Source: Agarilytica rhodophyticola
GTDB lineage: Bacteria > Pseudomonadota > Gammaproteobacteria > Pseudomonadales > Cellvibrionaceae
NCBI RefSeq assembly: GCF_002157225.2
Contig: NZ_CP020038.1
Span: 2,882,501 to 2,946,500 of the forward strand
DNA: 64,000 nucleotides
Direction of reading: 5' to 3'
The notes under the pieces are model-generated. The model saw only the letters and a list, made by a program, of their open reading frames with translations. It was not told the DNA's origin and did not search any database. The translations under genes were made by a program, and so were the position numbers. Of the stretch, positions 57,501 through 64,000 are shown piece after piece. Numbering within the stretch: the stretch's first letter is position 1; each line of letters starts with the position of its first letter.

Positions 57501-58149
57501 TTACCCATTAAATCGCCGCGCTGCTGATGAATTAGCCCTGTTTGATTTTGTGGAGTTTTTTAAACCCGCAGGCACTATAGATTCTTTTTACAGTAGCTTT
57601 ATCAAACCCTTTGTTGACTCTAGCAACGGCTGGAACAATCGTGTGGTAGATAATTACAGCATAGGCTTTTCTAATAGCGCCATTAGACAAATGCGCAAAG
57701 GCTTGACTATTAAAGAAGTATTTTTCAGAACCAATCCAGAATCGCCTACCATCGGCGTTGAATTGAAACCTTTTAGTATGGATGAAAAAGATGCGCGCTT
57801 TACCTTGGATGTGGCCGATACTCGCATCACCTACAACCATGGGCCTAAATTTTGGAAAGCGGTGGCCTGGTCTGGTGCTGATGAAGGCAAGCGTATTCGT
57901 GTTGCCATTGAAGATTTGGAAGGCAACGTCCACGAGCGCACATATTCAGGTCCATGGGCCTGGTTTAGATTGATGGATGCTTCGAATATTCAGCGTACCA
58001 GTAAATCCAACGTGTATCGCATTACATTCACGGCTAATCGCACGAATAGTGATCCACATAAAATTGTTTACGAAGCTAAAACCAAGAGTATTAACAATCC
58101 TCTGAGCAACACGTTGCTATCATCATTTAAGGTGCCGGAGTCATTGTAA
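54598..58149 (+). CDS. tssM: T6SS membrane protein TssM (IcmF)
   Basis: Trans-periplasmic scaffold of the membrane complex, 1183 residues. Two N-terminal helices (about 12-28 and 45-64) are followed by a cytoplasmic NTPase-like domain with Walker A GPPGSGKTT (140-148), GALQGVGGTRNCDWWF, AVLIDTAGRYTTQD and YLMFTKVDMVSGF. A third helix is at about 464-483 (FGLSAITILIIVVWSG). The periplasmic part ends in the IcmF C-terminal domain (VAWSGADEGKRIRVAIEDLEG, split at 20, then SGPWAWFRLMD). The Walker motif is intact, so it is of the ATPase-competent type. Its stop overlaps the tagF start by one base. Confidence 0.96.
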   Translation: MKKILNFLLHPITVSVFGLILISLLIWFGGPYIKFGEDNTAPLASAVTRLLCIMVIIILWGLNNLRVQLKARKSNNDLVEDLEENQAELQKNAESGQAAEEIHQLNQRFNQALGTLKQLKFSGSGRKKALYELPWYIIVGPPGSGKTTALVNSGLEFPLAEQFGKGALQGVGGTRNCDWWFTNSAVLIDTAGRYTTQDSHRVVDSSAWEGFLNLLKRNRRRRPINGAIVAISLQDLLTQTEEERVQHAKTIRMRLDELMDKLEIRFPIYLMFTKVDMVSGFREFFEDFGKEERDQVWGVSLPNAPKPTEGPNLEYFSDEFGKLVSRLYDRVLWRVHQERNLKRRANIYDFPPQMENLKGIAESFVKQTFIKNRYKFQPYLRGVYFSSGTQDGTPIDRLMSSISSNFGFSRESSQASYQQGRSYFLTRLFQEVIFPESELVGSNTRYEAFMRWGQRAAIFGLSAITILIIVVWSGSITRHKMFMSDVSEHVAQFEEENKKISPYNKDIRAILPPLNSLANASIVYDQEEHPWLSGIGLYDGRVDRAANDAYESYLKKLFLPRAVQVLEDELDKGHQGGDLYNNFRLYMMLNKRDKLDTEALAAWYKELWDGKYPGEATRRQELVTHLDSLLNLDLEPVELNPRVVRQTRETLLRVPVSQRIYARVKTNPIYTQEVNFFNLLGESARTAFKVDAQTQRQLSLPVLYTMDGYENVDFSPNSPVLTDVENEDWILDDDDSERVDFVKDDLDEISEQVKEHYYADYINVWLNIFNNLKVVEFRDLRHANDVLLSITDPVYSPVRTALQVAVSNTQLTPPIKVVNTVGQKASGKTGKAINLGQNLLERRKTTKVDKRFHQLHVLMSEDSQGGSSFDTWVQRIAKVQQFVTEISISPDPGKKAFEIAKERYQNGAANPIAELKNFAKTAPDPLNRWLTSLADESWRIVMGTAYQYVNTQWRNRVYSPYRQALAGRYPLNRRAADELALFDFVEFFKPAGTIDSFYSSFIKPFVDSSNGWNNRVVDNYSIGFSNSAIRQMRKGLTIKEVFFRTNPESPTIGVELKPFSMDEKDARFTLDVADTRITYNHGPKFWKAVAWSGADEGKRIRVAIEDLEGNVHERTYSGPWAWFRLMDASNIQRTSKSNVYRITFTANRTNSDPHKIVYEAKTKSINNPLSNTLLSSFKVPESL

Positions 58150-58877
58150 TGAATAATAACAACCTCACCGGCCTTTTCGGTAAATTGCCAGCTCACGGAG
58201 ATTTTATCTACCGCGATTTGCCGAGTACATTTATTAATGTCTGGGATCAATGGCTACAAGGTTATGTTGGCAGTACTCAGGAGCAATTGGGAGAAGCGTG
58301 GCTGGAAATTTATATGACCAGCCCTATATGGCGTTTTGCCTTTACCGAAGGCGTTATTGATAACAATGCTTGGGCGGGTATTTTTTTGCCAAGTGTTGAT
58401 CGTGTCGGTCGTTATTTCCCTTTTTCCATTGCCACCCGCTTGCCAGCCCAAACTAATGTGACTGAATTTATCAGTACGCGCTTAAACTGGTATCAGAGTA
58501 TGGAAGATGCCGCCCTTAGGGCGCTTGACGGTCAGCTGAAAATCGACGATTTAATCGAAGAACTCAATGACAGCAACCCAATGAAAAAGGCGACGTATAT
58601 ACGAGGTAATGGGATTGAATCGCCGTCAAAAATGGTGGTGCAGAATGTTGGCAGCGATCACTCGGCCACGGCTATTTTGCCGTTTATGCTCGACGCCTGT
58701 TTGGCCAGTAGTTTACAAACCTTTAGTATGTGGAGTACTGCTGGTTCGTCGGTTATCAACCCCTGTATGTTCGTTAGCAAAGGTCTGCCGCAGTTATCAG
58801 GTATTGCCGCGATGATGGATGGCAACTGGGCGGGTTGGCGTTGGCAAGAGCCTTTCACACTAAATACTAGAGCTTAG
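58149..58877 (+). CDS. tagF: T6SS regulator TagF
   Basis: A 242-residue TagF protein with the hallmark start GLFGKLPAHGDFIYRDLPS, then FINVWDQWLQGYV and WAGIFLPSVDRVGRYFPFSI, typical of the DUF2094 domain. TagF is known to bind Fha and restrain T6SS assembly; here it is not fused to PppA. It overlaps tssM by one base (TAATG) and precedes the phosphatase gene, giving a tagF-pppA-ppkA regulatory block. Confidence 0.92.
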   Translation: MNNNNLTGLFGKLPAHGDFIYRDLPSTFINVWDQWLQGYVGSTQEQLGEAWLEIYMTSPIWRFAFTEGVIDNNAWAGIFLPSVDRVGRYFPFSIATRLPAQTNVTEFISTRLNWYQSMEDAALRALDGQLKIDDLIEELNDSNPMKKATYIRGNGIESPSKMVVQNVGSDHSATAILPFMLDACLASSLQTFSMWSTAGSSVINPCMFVSKGLPQLSGIAAMMDGNWAGWRWQEPFTLNTRA

Positions 58878-59003
58878 TGTGATGGTGGATAAAACAAAGG
58901 GCTGGACTAAAGGTATATTCAATATCGTGGTGAAGAGATGGTATGCTACAGTGACAAAGATGGACATTCATAAAGGTGCACGGCTAGGGTGCAGATAAAA
59001 TAA

Positions 59004-59759
59004 ATGACAGATATTACATTTAGACGACCAATCGCATGGAAAAGCTATGGGCTATCAGATGTGGGCTGTGTTCGCAAAGTGAATGAGGATTCTCTCTTTG
59101 AAGAATCCAACTATTATCTCTGGGCGGTTGCCGACGGTATGGGCGGCCATCAAGTGGGCGATCTGGCTAGCCAGAAAATCGTCGAACTATTGGAAACGGT
59201 AGAGCCCTCTGAGAGTTTGAGTGATTATGTAGATGCTATCGAGAACGCCTTACTCGATGCCAACCAACAGCTTATTGAATATGCCAATGTCATGTTCGAA
59301 AATCAAACCATGGGTAGCACCGTTGTCTGTATGGTGATCAAACAGCATGTGGGCGTTGTGTTATGGGTGGGGGATTCGCGCTTATACCGCTATCGTAATC
59401 GACAGTTACAGCAGTTAACGCGAGATCACAGCCAAGTTGAGGAAATGGTGCAGTTGGGTTTGATTACACCAGAAGAAGCGGAAAACCATCCCAATAAAAA
59501 TGTCATTACCCGAGCTGTAGGTGTTGAGCCACAACTGTTCGTTGATGTTAACGTGTTTAGTACCCAAGTAGGCGACACATTTTTGTTGTGCAGTGATGGC
59601 CTTTACAATTCAGTCTCAAAATCCGATGTAGAAGCTAAACTTGCTCATCGAGATGCTGAAGCCTGCGCCCTTGATTTGATGAAAACATCTCTTGAAAATG
59701 GTGCTGAAGACAATGTTTCTTTGATCATTGTGAAAGGGGAACCTGGAATGCTAAGTTAA
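59004..59759 (+). CDS. pppA: T6SS PP2C phosphatase PppA
   Basis: Reverses PpkA phosphorylation. 251 residues with the full PP2C set: DVGCVRKVNEDSLF, WAVADGMGGHQVGDLASQK, QTMGSTVVCMV, VLWVGDSRLYRYR, LCSDGLYNSVSKSD and GAEDNVSLIIV. It lies between tagF and the kinase gene. It is paralogous to the phosphatase at 6453. The ribosome site is weak (AGGGTG about 15 bases upstream). Confidence 0.92.
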   Translation: MTDITFRRPIAWKSYGLSDVGCVRKVNEDSLFEESNYYLWAVADGMGGHQVGDLASQKIVELLETVEPSESLSDYVDAIENALLDANQQLIEYANVMFENQTMGSTVVCMVIKQHVGVVLWVGDSRLYRYRNRQLQQLTRDHSQVEEMVQLGLITPEEAENHPNKNVITRAVGVEPQLFVDVNVFSTQVGDTFLLCSDGLYNSVSKSDVEAKLAHRDAEACALDLMKTSLENGAEDNVSLIIVKGEPGMLS

Positions 59760-59966
59760 TGAGACTCTGATTAGTTTTATATAGGCCTTATTAAAAGGGC
59801 TTATGGAGCGTTTCATTAAATCCCTGAAGGAAAATATTGTTAAAACACGATATGCATTTATTGCCACCGGCGTATATGAAATAATCCTGATGCAGGCCCG
59901 CTGCTTACGAAACTATATGTTTTAAATGAACTTTATGCTGTTGAAGAAGGACATTAAAAAATTGTT

Positions 59967-62900
59967 ATGACTGAGTCGAACGATAACGATAAAACACGCG
60001 TGAAGTTGTCGTCAGACTCCCTCTCTGACACTTCCGCCGCGAACACTGATGACAAGACGAGAATAAGTCCACGTTCTAATGGGGCCAATAACGCTAAGGG
60101 CGCTCAGGCGAGTAATAACAGCAGCAATGCACAGAGCAAAGACGCAGAACTCTTGCGGCGACAAGCGGCACAAAAAAAAGCCCGTGAACTGGAAAAACGA
60201 CTGGCCAGTATCGCCGCCAAAAAAACCAACCCTCTGCAAGAAGAGCCTTTAGCGCAGTATAAAGAGCCCTCAGCGCAACACAATACTTTGCAAGCTGAAC
60301 AGGGCGTAGGTGACAGTCAAGCAGATGACAGAACACGTTTTGATAATCGTCGAGCAGGTGCACAGCAAGCGAGCCAACCGATAAATCCTGCCGGCGTGCC
60401 GCCTTTAGAAAGCCCATTACCTATTGAAGGTGCTTTTACCAGCCAAAACCCCGACGACAGTAAAACTCGCATTGCGCCCTTGAATTCGGCACGCGCCCTT
60501 GAAAGCTCAGATGGCACCTCAGAGGCCAGCGCCAGTGCGAATCTAGCTTCACCCGAAAATGTGGCAGCCGCTTTTGCCGACAACCAAGACAATAGTAAGA
60601 CCCAGTTTAAGCCCATTAAAAGCCAGCCGGCTAAAACAAAAATGGACGCCACTAAAGTTGTTGATGGTGAACACACCGTGGCAACTTCTCCCTCCGAGTT
60701 TTTACCTCACGAGTCAAGCCCTATTACTGGCGGCTTTGTTCCCGTAGACCGCAAACAATATACCGACAGCGGCCAAGAGTTATTGAAAGGGCGCTTTGTA
60801 TTGGAGAGCGTGCTAGGTGCCGGCGGCATGGGGGTGGTATATAAAGCCCAGGACTTACTTAAAATTGAAGCTCAAGACCGCGATCCTTACGTGGCGATCA
60901 AAGTCCTTGGGGATGACTTTAAATCTCACCCAGAAGCTTTTATTGCGCTTCAGCGAGAATCCCGTAAAACACAAAAAATCGCCCACCCCAATATTGTAAA
61001 TGTGCACGATTTTGATCGTGATGGCGACAATGTCTTCATGACCATGGAGTTTTTAGAAGGCAAGCCGCTAGATAAATTAATTAGCCAGTATAAGTCGACG
61101 GGTTTGCCCGAGGATGATGCTTGGCAGATACTTGAGGGGATTAGTAAAGCGCTTATCTATGCTCACGAGCAGCGTATTATTCACTCCGACTTTAAACCCG
61201 GTAATATTTTTGTTACCAATAAAGGTTTAGCCAAGGTATTTGATTTCGGTATTGCCAGAGCGGTGGCGAAAGCGGAGCAATTTGAAGAAAGTGTCGATGA
61301 CAAAACCGTATTTGATGCCGGTAATCTTGGCGCGTTGACACCGGCTTACGCTAGTTTGGAAATGCTCGAAGGAAAAACCCCTGACGTACGCGACGATATT
61401 TATGCGCTGGGGTGTATCGCCTATGAAATGTTTACTGGCAACCATCCTTTCAACCGGGTGCACGCCAACGATGCTAAAGAGCAAAAGCTCAAGCCTGCGC
61501 GTATTCCCAATATCAGTAAGCGGCAATGGCGAGCTATCGAAAAGGCACTGGCGTTTGAGCGTGAGAACCGGGTTGACAGTGTTGAAGAATTTTGGACAGA
61601 GTTAACGCAAAAACGTAAGTCCTCATTCTTGATCGCCAGCGTAAGTGCTGTGTTATTGGTAGTGACTTCTTTGTTGGTGTATCAAATTATTAAAGATCCA
61701 AAAGATCCACCATCTATAGATATAAATTTGATCGAAATTGAGTTTAAAGTTGATGCAAATAAGGAGGTTGTCGAAGAGGCGCTAACATCTCTGGAATTTA
61801 CTAAAAACTGGGAGCAACGGTTATGGAAGGCATTCTCGGAGCTTGGAAAGCTTATTGAACAGCTGAAAGTTATTACGGGTGACAATGCCCAGCAAGTTTC
61901 CTGGCATCTTGAGCATAAAGAAAAAATAGGGCTTGCATACAGCAATAAAATACAAGAACTCATCCAGGAGGAAAATATCCCTCGGGCTAGAGAAATCTAT
62001 GCCAATATTTCCCGCTACATTGATGATGAAAAAATGTTAGTGATGATTCTGGAGAGAATTGATAATGCAGAACAGTTGATTGCTAAACGTGAAGAAGATG
62101 AAGCTAAAAGAGTTCAGAATGAAAAAAATAAAAGATTAAATCTCAAGAAAGAGAAAGACAAACAAAAGCAAAATAGCGAAGCCTTTGATAAAGCCATGGC
62201 GACCGTCAATAAGCAAGTATCTTGTCGCAGCAGTATGAATATGCGTGATATTGATATTGCCGTTTCGGAATTACGCAGGCTCGACCGCTCGCGTTACAAC
62301 AAGGTGGAAGGTGAAATTGTTAACAGGCTGTCATCCTGTATTGCCAGAACCGGCCGTTCTTTCCCCGAGCGTGCACAAGAATTAAAAAAACGTGCGCTAC
62401 GAATTTTTCCTAACAATGCCACCGTAGCCGGAATTAAAATTATTCCCAAAGACCCTTGCGACTTATCTCTGGCAGGTTTAGGCGCAAAAGGCAAACGGGC
62501 GATTTGTCGCGATAGCTTAAAGAGTGAAGGCACCAATCTTGGCAGCGGACCTTCGATGGTGGTGGTGCCGGCAAAAGGCAGTATTAAAGCCTTTGCCATT
62601 AGCAAATATGAAGTGACGGTGTATGCGGTGAATAAATTCTGCGCCAAAAGTAGCAAGTGTGAAGAGCGTACTGATTTGGACAGTAAAAACCCTCGTACCG
62701 ATATCGACGCTAAAACCATTCGAGATTATCTCAGTTGGTTGAGCCGCACGAGCAAACATAAATATCGTCTACCCACCAAAGCTGAGTGGATTTATGCAGC
62801 CAGATCCAATAGCTCAAAGCGAGACTCCAATCGAAATTGTCGTCTTGATTCACGTGGCATTAAAAAAGGTGGTGTCCTTATTAAAGCCACATCTGGCCAA

Positions 62901-63104
62901 CAAAATGCCTGGGGTTTAGTTAATGCTTTAGGTAACGCTAGAGAATTAGTACGTGACGGTGGAGGCTATGCAGCGATGGGGGGCTCTTATGAAACGGCCA
63001 TGGAAGATTGTGTGGTAACTAAGAGCGAAAGCACTCAAGGAAAAGCGGATGCCTTAACCGGCTTTCGTATTTTACGAGAAATAGATAATACGAAAAAGAA
63101 CTGA
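59967..63104 (+). CDS. ppkA: T6SS Ser/Thr kinase PpkA with C-terminal SUMF1-like domain
   Basis: 1045 residues. The disordered N-terminus (1-270) carries repeated D-x-K/R-T-R/Q motifs around T10, T31, T123, T167 and T212. The kinase domain (about 275-545) has the glycine loop LGAGGMGVVYKA, VAIKVLG, the catalytic loop HSDFKPGNIF and FDFGIARA. The HRD Arg is Ser, so it is a non-RD kinase. The activation segment contains DDKTVFDAGN (T446). A transmembrane helix lies at about 553-575 (FLIASVSAVLLVVTSLLVY). A periplasmic helical region with RRQ/KE-rich coil (about 690-735) follows. Last comes a SUMF1/FGE-like domain (about 860-1045) with SKYEVTVYAVNKFC, YRLPTKAEWIYAAR, LGNARELVRDGG and GFRILRE. 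The usual tryptophans of GNVWEW are lost, so the domain is probably structural. Confidence 0.9.
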   Translation: MTESNDNDKTRVKLSSDSLSDTSAANTDDKTRISPRSNGANNAKGAQASNNSSNAQSKDAELLRRQAAQKKARELEKRLASIAAKKTNPLQEEPLAQYKEPSAQHNTLQAEQGVGDSQADDRTRFDNRRAGAQQASQPINPAGVPPLESPLPIEGAFTSQNPDDSKTRIAPLNSARALESSDGTSEASASANLASPENVAAAFADNQDNSKTQFKPIKSQPAKTKMDATKVVDGEHTVATSPSEFLPHESSPITGGFVPVDRKQYTDSGQELLKGRFVLESVLGAGGMGVVYKAQDLLKIEAQDRDPYVAIKVLGDDFKSHPEAFIALQRESRKTQKIAHPNIVNVHDFDRDGDNVFMTMEFLEGKPLDKLISQYKSTGLPEDDAWQILEGISKALIYAHEQRIIHSDFKPGNIFVTNKGLAKVFDFGIARAVAKAEQFEESVDDKTVFDAGNLGALTPAYASLEMLEGKTPDVRDDIYALGCIAYEMFTGNHPFNRVHANDAKEQKLKPARIPNISKRQWRAIEKALAFERENRVDSVEEFWTELTQKRKSSFLIASVSAVLLVVTSLLVYQIIKDPKDPPSIDINLIEIEFKVDANKEVVEEALTSLEFTKNWEQRLWKAFSELGKLIEQLKVITGDNAQQVSWHLEHKEKIGLAYSNKIQELIQEENIPRAREIYANISRYIDDEKMLVMILERIDNAEQLIAKREEDEAKRVQNEKNKRLNLKKEKDKQKQNSEAFDKAMATVNKQVSCRSSMNMRDIDIAVSELRRLDRSRYNKVEGEIVNRLSSCIARTGRSFPERAQELKKRALRIFPNNATVAGIKIIPKDPCDLSLAGLGAKGKRAICRDSLKSEGTNLGSGPSMVVVPAKGSIKAFAISKYEVTVYAVNKFCAKSSKCEERTDLDSKNPRTDIDAKTIRDYLSWLSRTSKHKYRLPTKAEWIYAARSNSSKRDSNRNCRLDSRGIKKGGVLIKATSGQQNAWGLVNALGNARELVRDGGGYAAMGGSYETAMEDCVVTKSESTQGKADALTGFRILREIDNTKKN

Positions 63105-63409
63105 TGAACCAAAATAAAAGCTTCTCTGCAATACTGCAGGAACTCACCAATAACTACTACAATCATCGGATCAGTTTTTCTGAGTACCGTCTGCAGCGAC
63201 GTCAGGTACTTGACTCTATCGACCAAGGCTATAATGCTGTTTCGCCAACAGCGGCCAATATGAGTGACCAGTTGAAAAATAATCACGACTCACGAGATAA
63301 TAAGGACAGGCCCGAAGGGCTTAGACTGTTAGGCAATACTGCGACCTTTTCGACGCAAGAGATTCAAGAAATAAGAAATGCGACGAAAGATAAAACCAGA
63401 CCGAGATAA
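63104..63409 (+). CDS. Small T6SS-associated protein with C-terminal DKTR motif
   Basis: A 101-residue soluble protein whose ATG overlaps the ppkA TGA by 1 base (TGATG). The N-terminal half is helical (AILQELTNNYYNHRISFSEY, RLQRRQVLDSIDQGYN), a SHOCT-like pattern seen in small proteins after T6SS kinases. The C-terminus ends ATKDKTRPR, repeating the D-K-T-R motif of PpkA. It may be a kinase partner or substrate (inference). No known function. Confidence 0.65.
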   Translation: MNQNKSFSAILQELTNNYYNHRISFSEYRLQRRQVLDSIDQGYNAVSPTAANMSDQLKNNHDSRDNKDRPEGLRLLGNTATFSTQEIQEIRNATKDKTRPR

Positions 63410-63523
63410 TATAAATATATTATCTGGTAGTAAAAAAAGAACTAAAAAAACAAGCACAAACAAAAGCAAGCGCGCTGCGCATTATTTTGATAATCTACAA
63501 CACATTATTTAAGACAAGTATTG

Positions 63524-63542
63524 ATACAGCGTGAGGCTGTAT
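63524..63542. promoter_or_regulatory. Short hairpin in front of the ExbB-type gene
   Basis: ATACAGC, GTGAG loop, GCTGTAT: a perfect 7-bp stem, 18 bases before the ATG at 63561 and just upstream of its ribosome site (GAGG). It could tune translation start of the next gene; low certainty. Confidence 0.35.
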
Positions 63543-63560
63543 AAAGACGAGGCAATACAT

Positions 63561-64000
63561 ATGGATTTAATTCAATTTTTCCAATCCGGCGGACCTTTTA
63601 TGTACGCTATTTTAGTGGTAATGGGATTGGGACTGGCGATCGCCATAGAGCGCTTTTTGTATATCGTCTCAGTCCAAGGGAAAACCAATAAAATATGGAA
63701 AAATTTAACCCCAATGTTACAGGCCAATGATTTTGAACGCGCTTATGAGTCTGTGCAAAAAGTTAAATCGCCTCTAGCAACCGTGTTGCAATATGGTTTT
63801 GCTCGTCATAAAGCAAAAGCGAAGCGAGATCTGGTCGATGCGGCAATGGAAGAGGGCATTATGGAAGTTACCCCGCAACTAGAAGAGCGTACTCACTATT
63901 TGGCGACCCTGGCAAATATTGCAACCTTGCTTGGCCTGTTAGGTACGATTATTGGTCTTATCCAAGCTTTTACCGCTGTTGCCTCGGCAGACCCTGCTGA
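63561..64000 (+). CDS. MotA/TolQ/ExbB proton-channel family protein, 5' part
   Basis: Runs off the right edge after 146 codons. It starts MDLIQFFQSGGPFMYAILVV, then MGLGLAIAIERFLYI, the first transmembrane helix, and later LATLANIATLLGLLGTIIGL with IQAFTAVASADPA, the second transmembrane segment and conserved TolQ/ExbB signature. These subunits use the proton gradient to energise TonB or Tol systems. Its partners are not in view, so ExbB versus TolQ cannot be fixed. Spacing of 151 bases from the T6SS operon suggests a separate unit. Confidence 0.88.
   Translation, partial: MDLIQFFQSGGPFMYAILVVMGLGLAIAIERFLYIVSVQGKTNKIWKNLTPMLQANDFERAYESVQKVKSPLATVLQYGFARHKAKAKRDLVDAAMEEGIMEVTPQLEERTHYLATLANIATLLGLLGTIIGLIQAFTAVASADPA

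Overview
The window looks like chromosome from a marine, polysaccharide-degrading gammaproteobacterium related to the Cellvibrionaceae (inference). Supporting signs are AT-rich spacers, a TonB receptor/flavin halogenase/mannobiose-phosphorolysis locus, and the gene order slt, uup, topA, lexA-sulA, which I recall from Pseudomonas and relatives. I saw no tRNA or rRNA genes, CRISPR arrays or transposases.

Layout. 1-1047: 5' part of phosphoglucomutase (minus strand). 1.3-7.2 kb: secreted glycerophosphodiester phosphodiesterase, RapA, a DUF481 outer-membrane protein and a PP2C phosphatase. 7.4-9.8 kb: a double-FHA membrane protein and a DUF5610-like protein. 10.3-18.6 kb: a 2779-residue lipoprotein of unknown function. 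18.7-27.6 kb (minus): mannobiose 2-epimerase and a GH130 phosphorylase, a flavin halogenase, a TonB-dependent receptor and a ROK regulator. 28.2-41.3 kb: housekeeping genes (glutaredoxin-like, a CheZ-like protein, Slt, Uup, USP, TopA, SulA, LexA) with several small conserved unknowns. 42.1-63.4 kb: a large part of a type VI secretion (T6SS) locus. It opens with hcp and a spike/effector island: VgrG, DUF6484, PAAR-like DUF4150, a ketosynthase-like protein, an AHH nuclease, Imm11, an Imm49-like protein, DUF2169 and TIGR02270. It continues with tssK, tssL, tssM, tagF, pppA, ppkA and a small protein. A MotA/TolQ/ExbB gene runs off the right edge.

How the genes work together. In the T6SS, Hcp forms the tube. 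VgrG, DUF6484 and the PAAR-like protein form the tip. DUF2169 is a likely loading adaptor. The AHH protein is a candidate nuclease effector, with the Imm11 and Imm49-like proteins as candidate immunity. TssK, TssL and TssM make the baseplate/membrane part, while TssA, B, C, E, F, G, H and J are not in the window. PpkA, PppA and TagF suggest post-translational threonine-phosphorylation control. A short D-K/R-T motif recurs in the PpkA N-terminus, the PpkA activation segment, the TssL N-terminus and the last small protein. The only FHA (phosphothreonine-binding) protein visible lies about 51 kb away next to a second PP2C phosphatase. In the sugar locus, the TonB receptor should import an oligosaccharide, the epimerase converts mannobiose to mannosyl-glucose and the GH130 enzyme phosphorolyses it, probably under ROK control.

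The parts most likely to be little described are the phosphothreonine motif network, the ketosynthase-like gene inside the effector island, the 2779-residue lipoprotein, the CheZ-like DxxxQ protein, and the halogenase tied to a mannan-type uptake locus.
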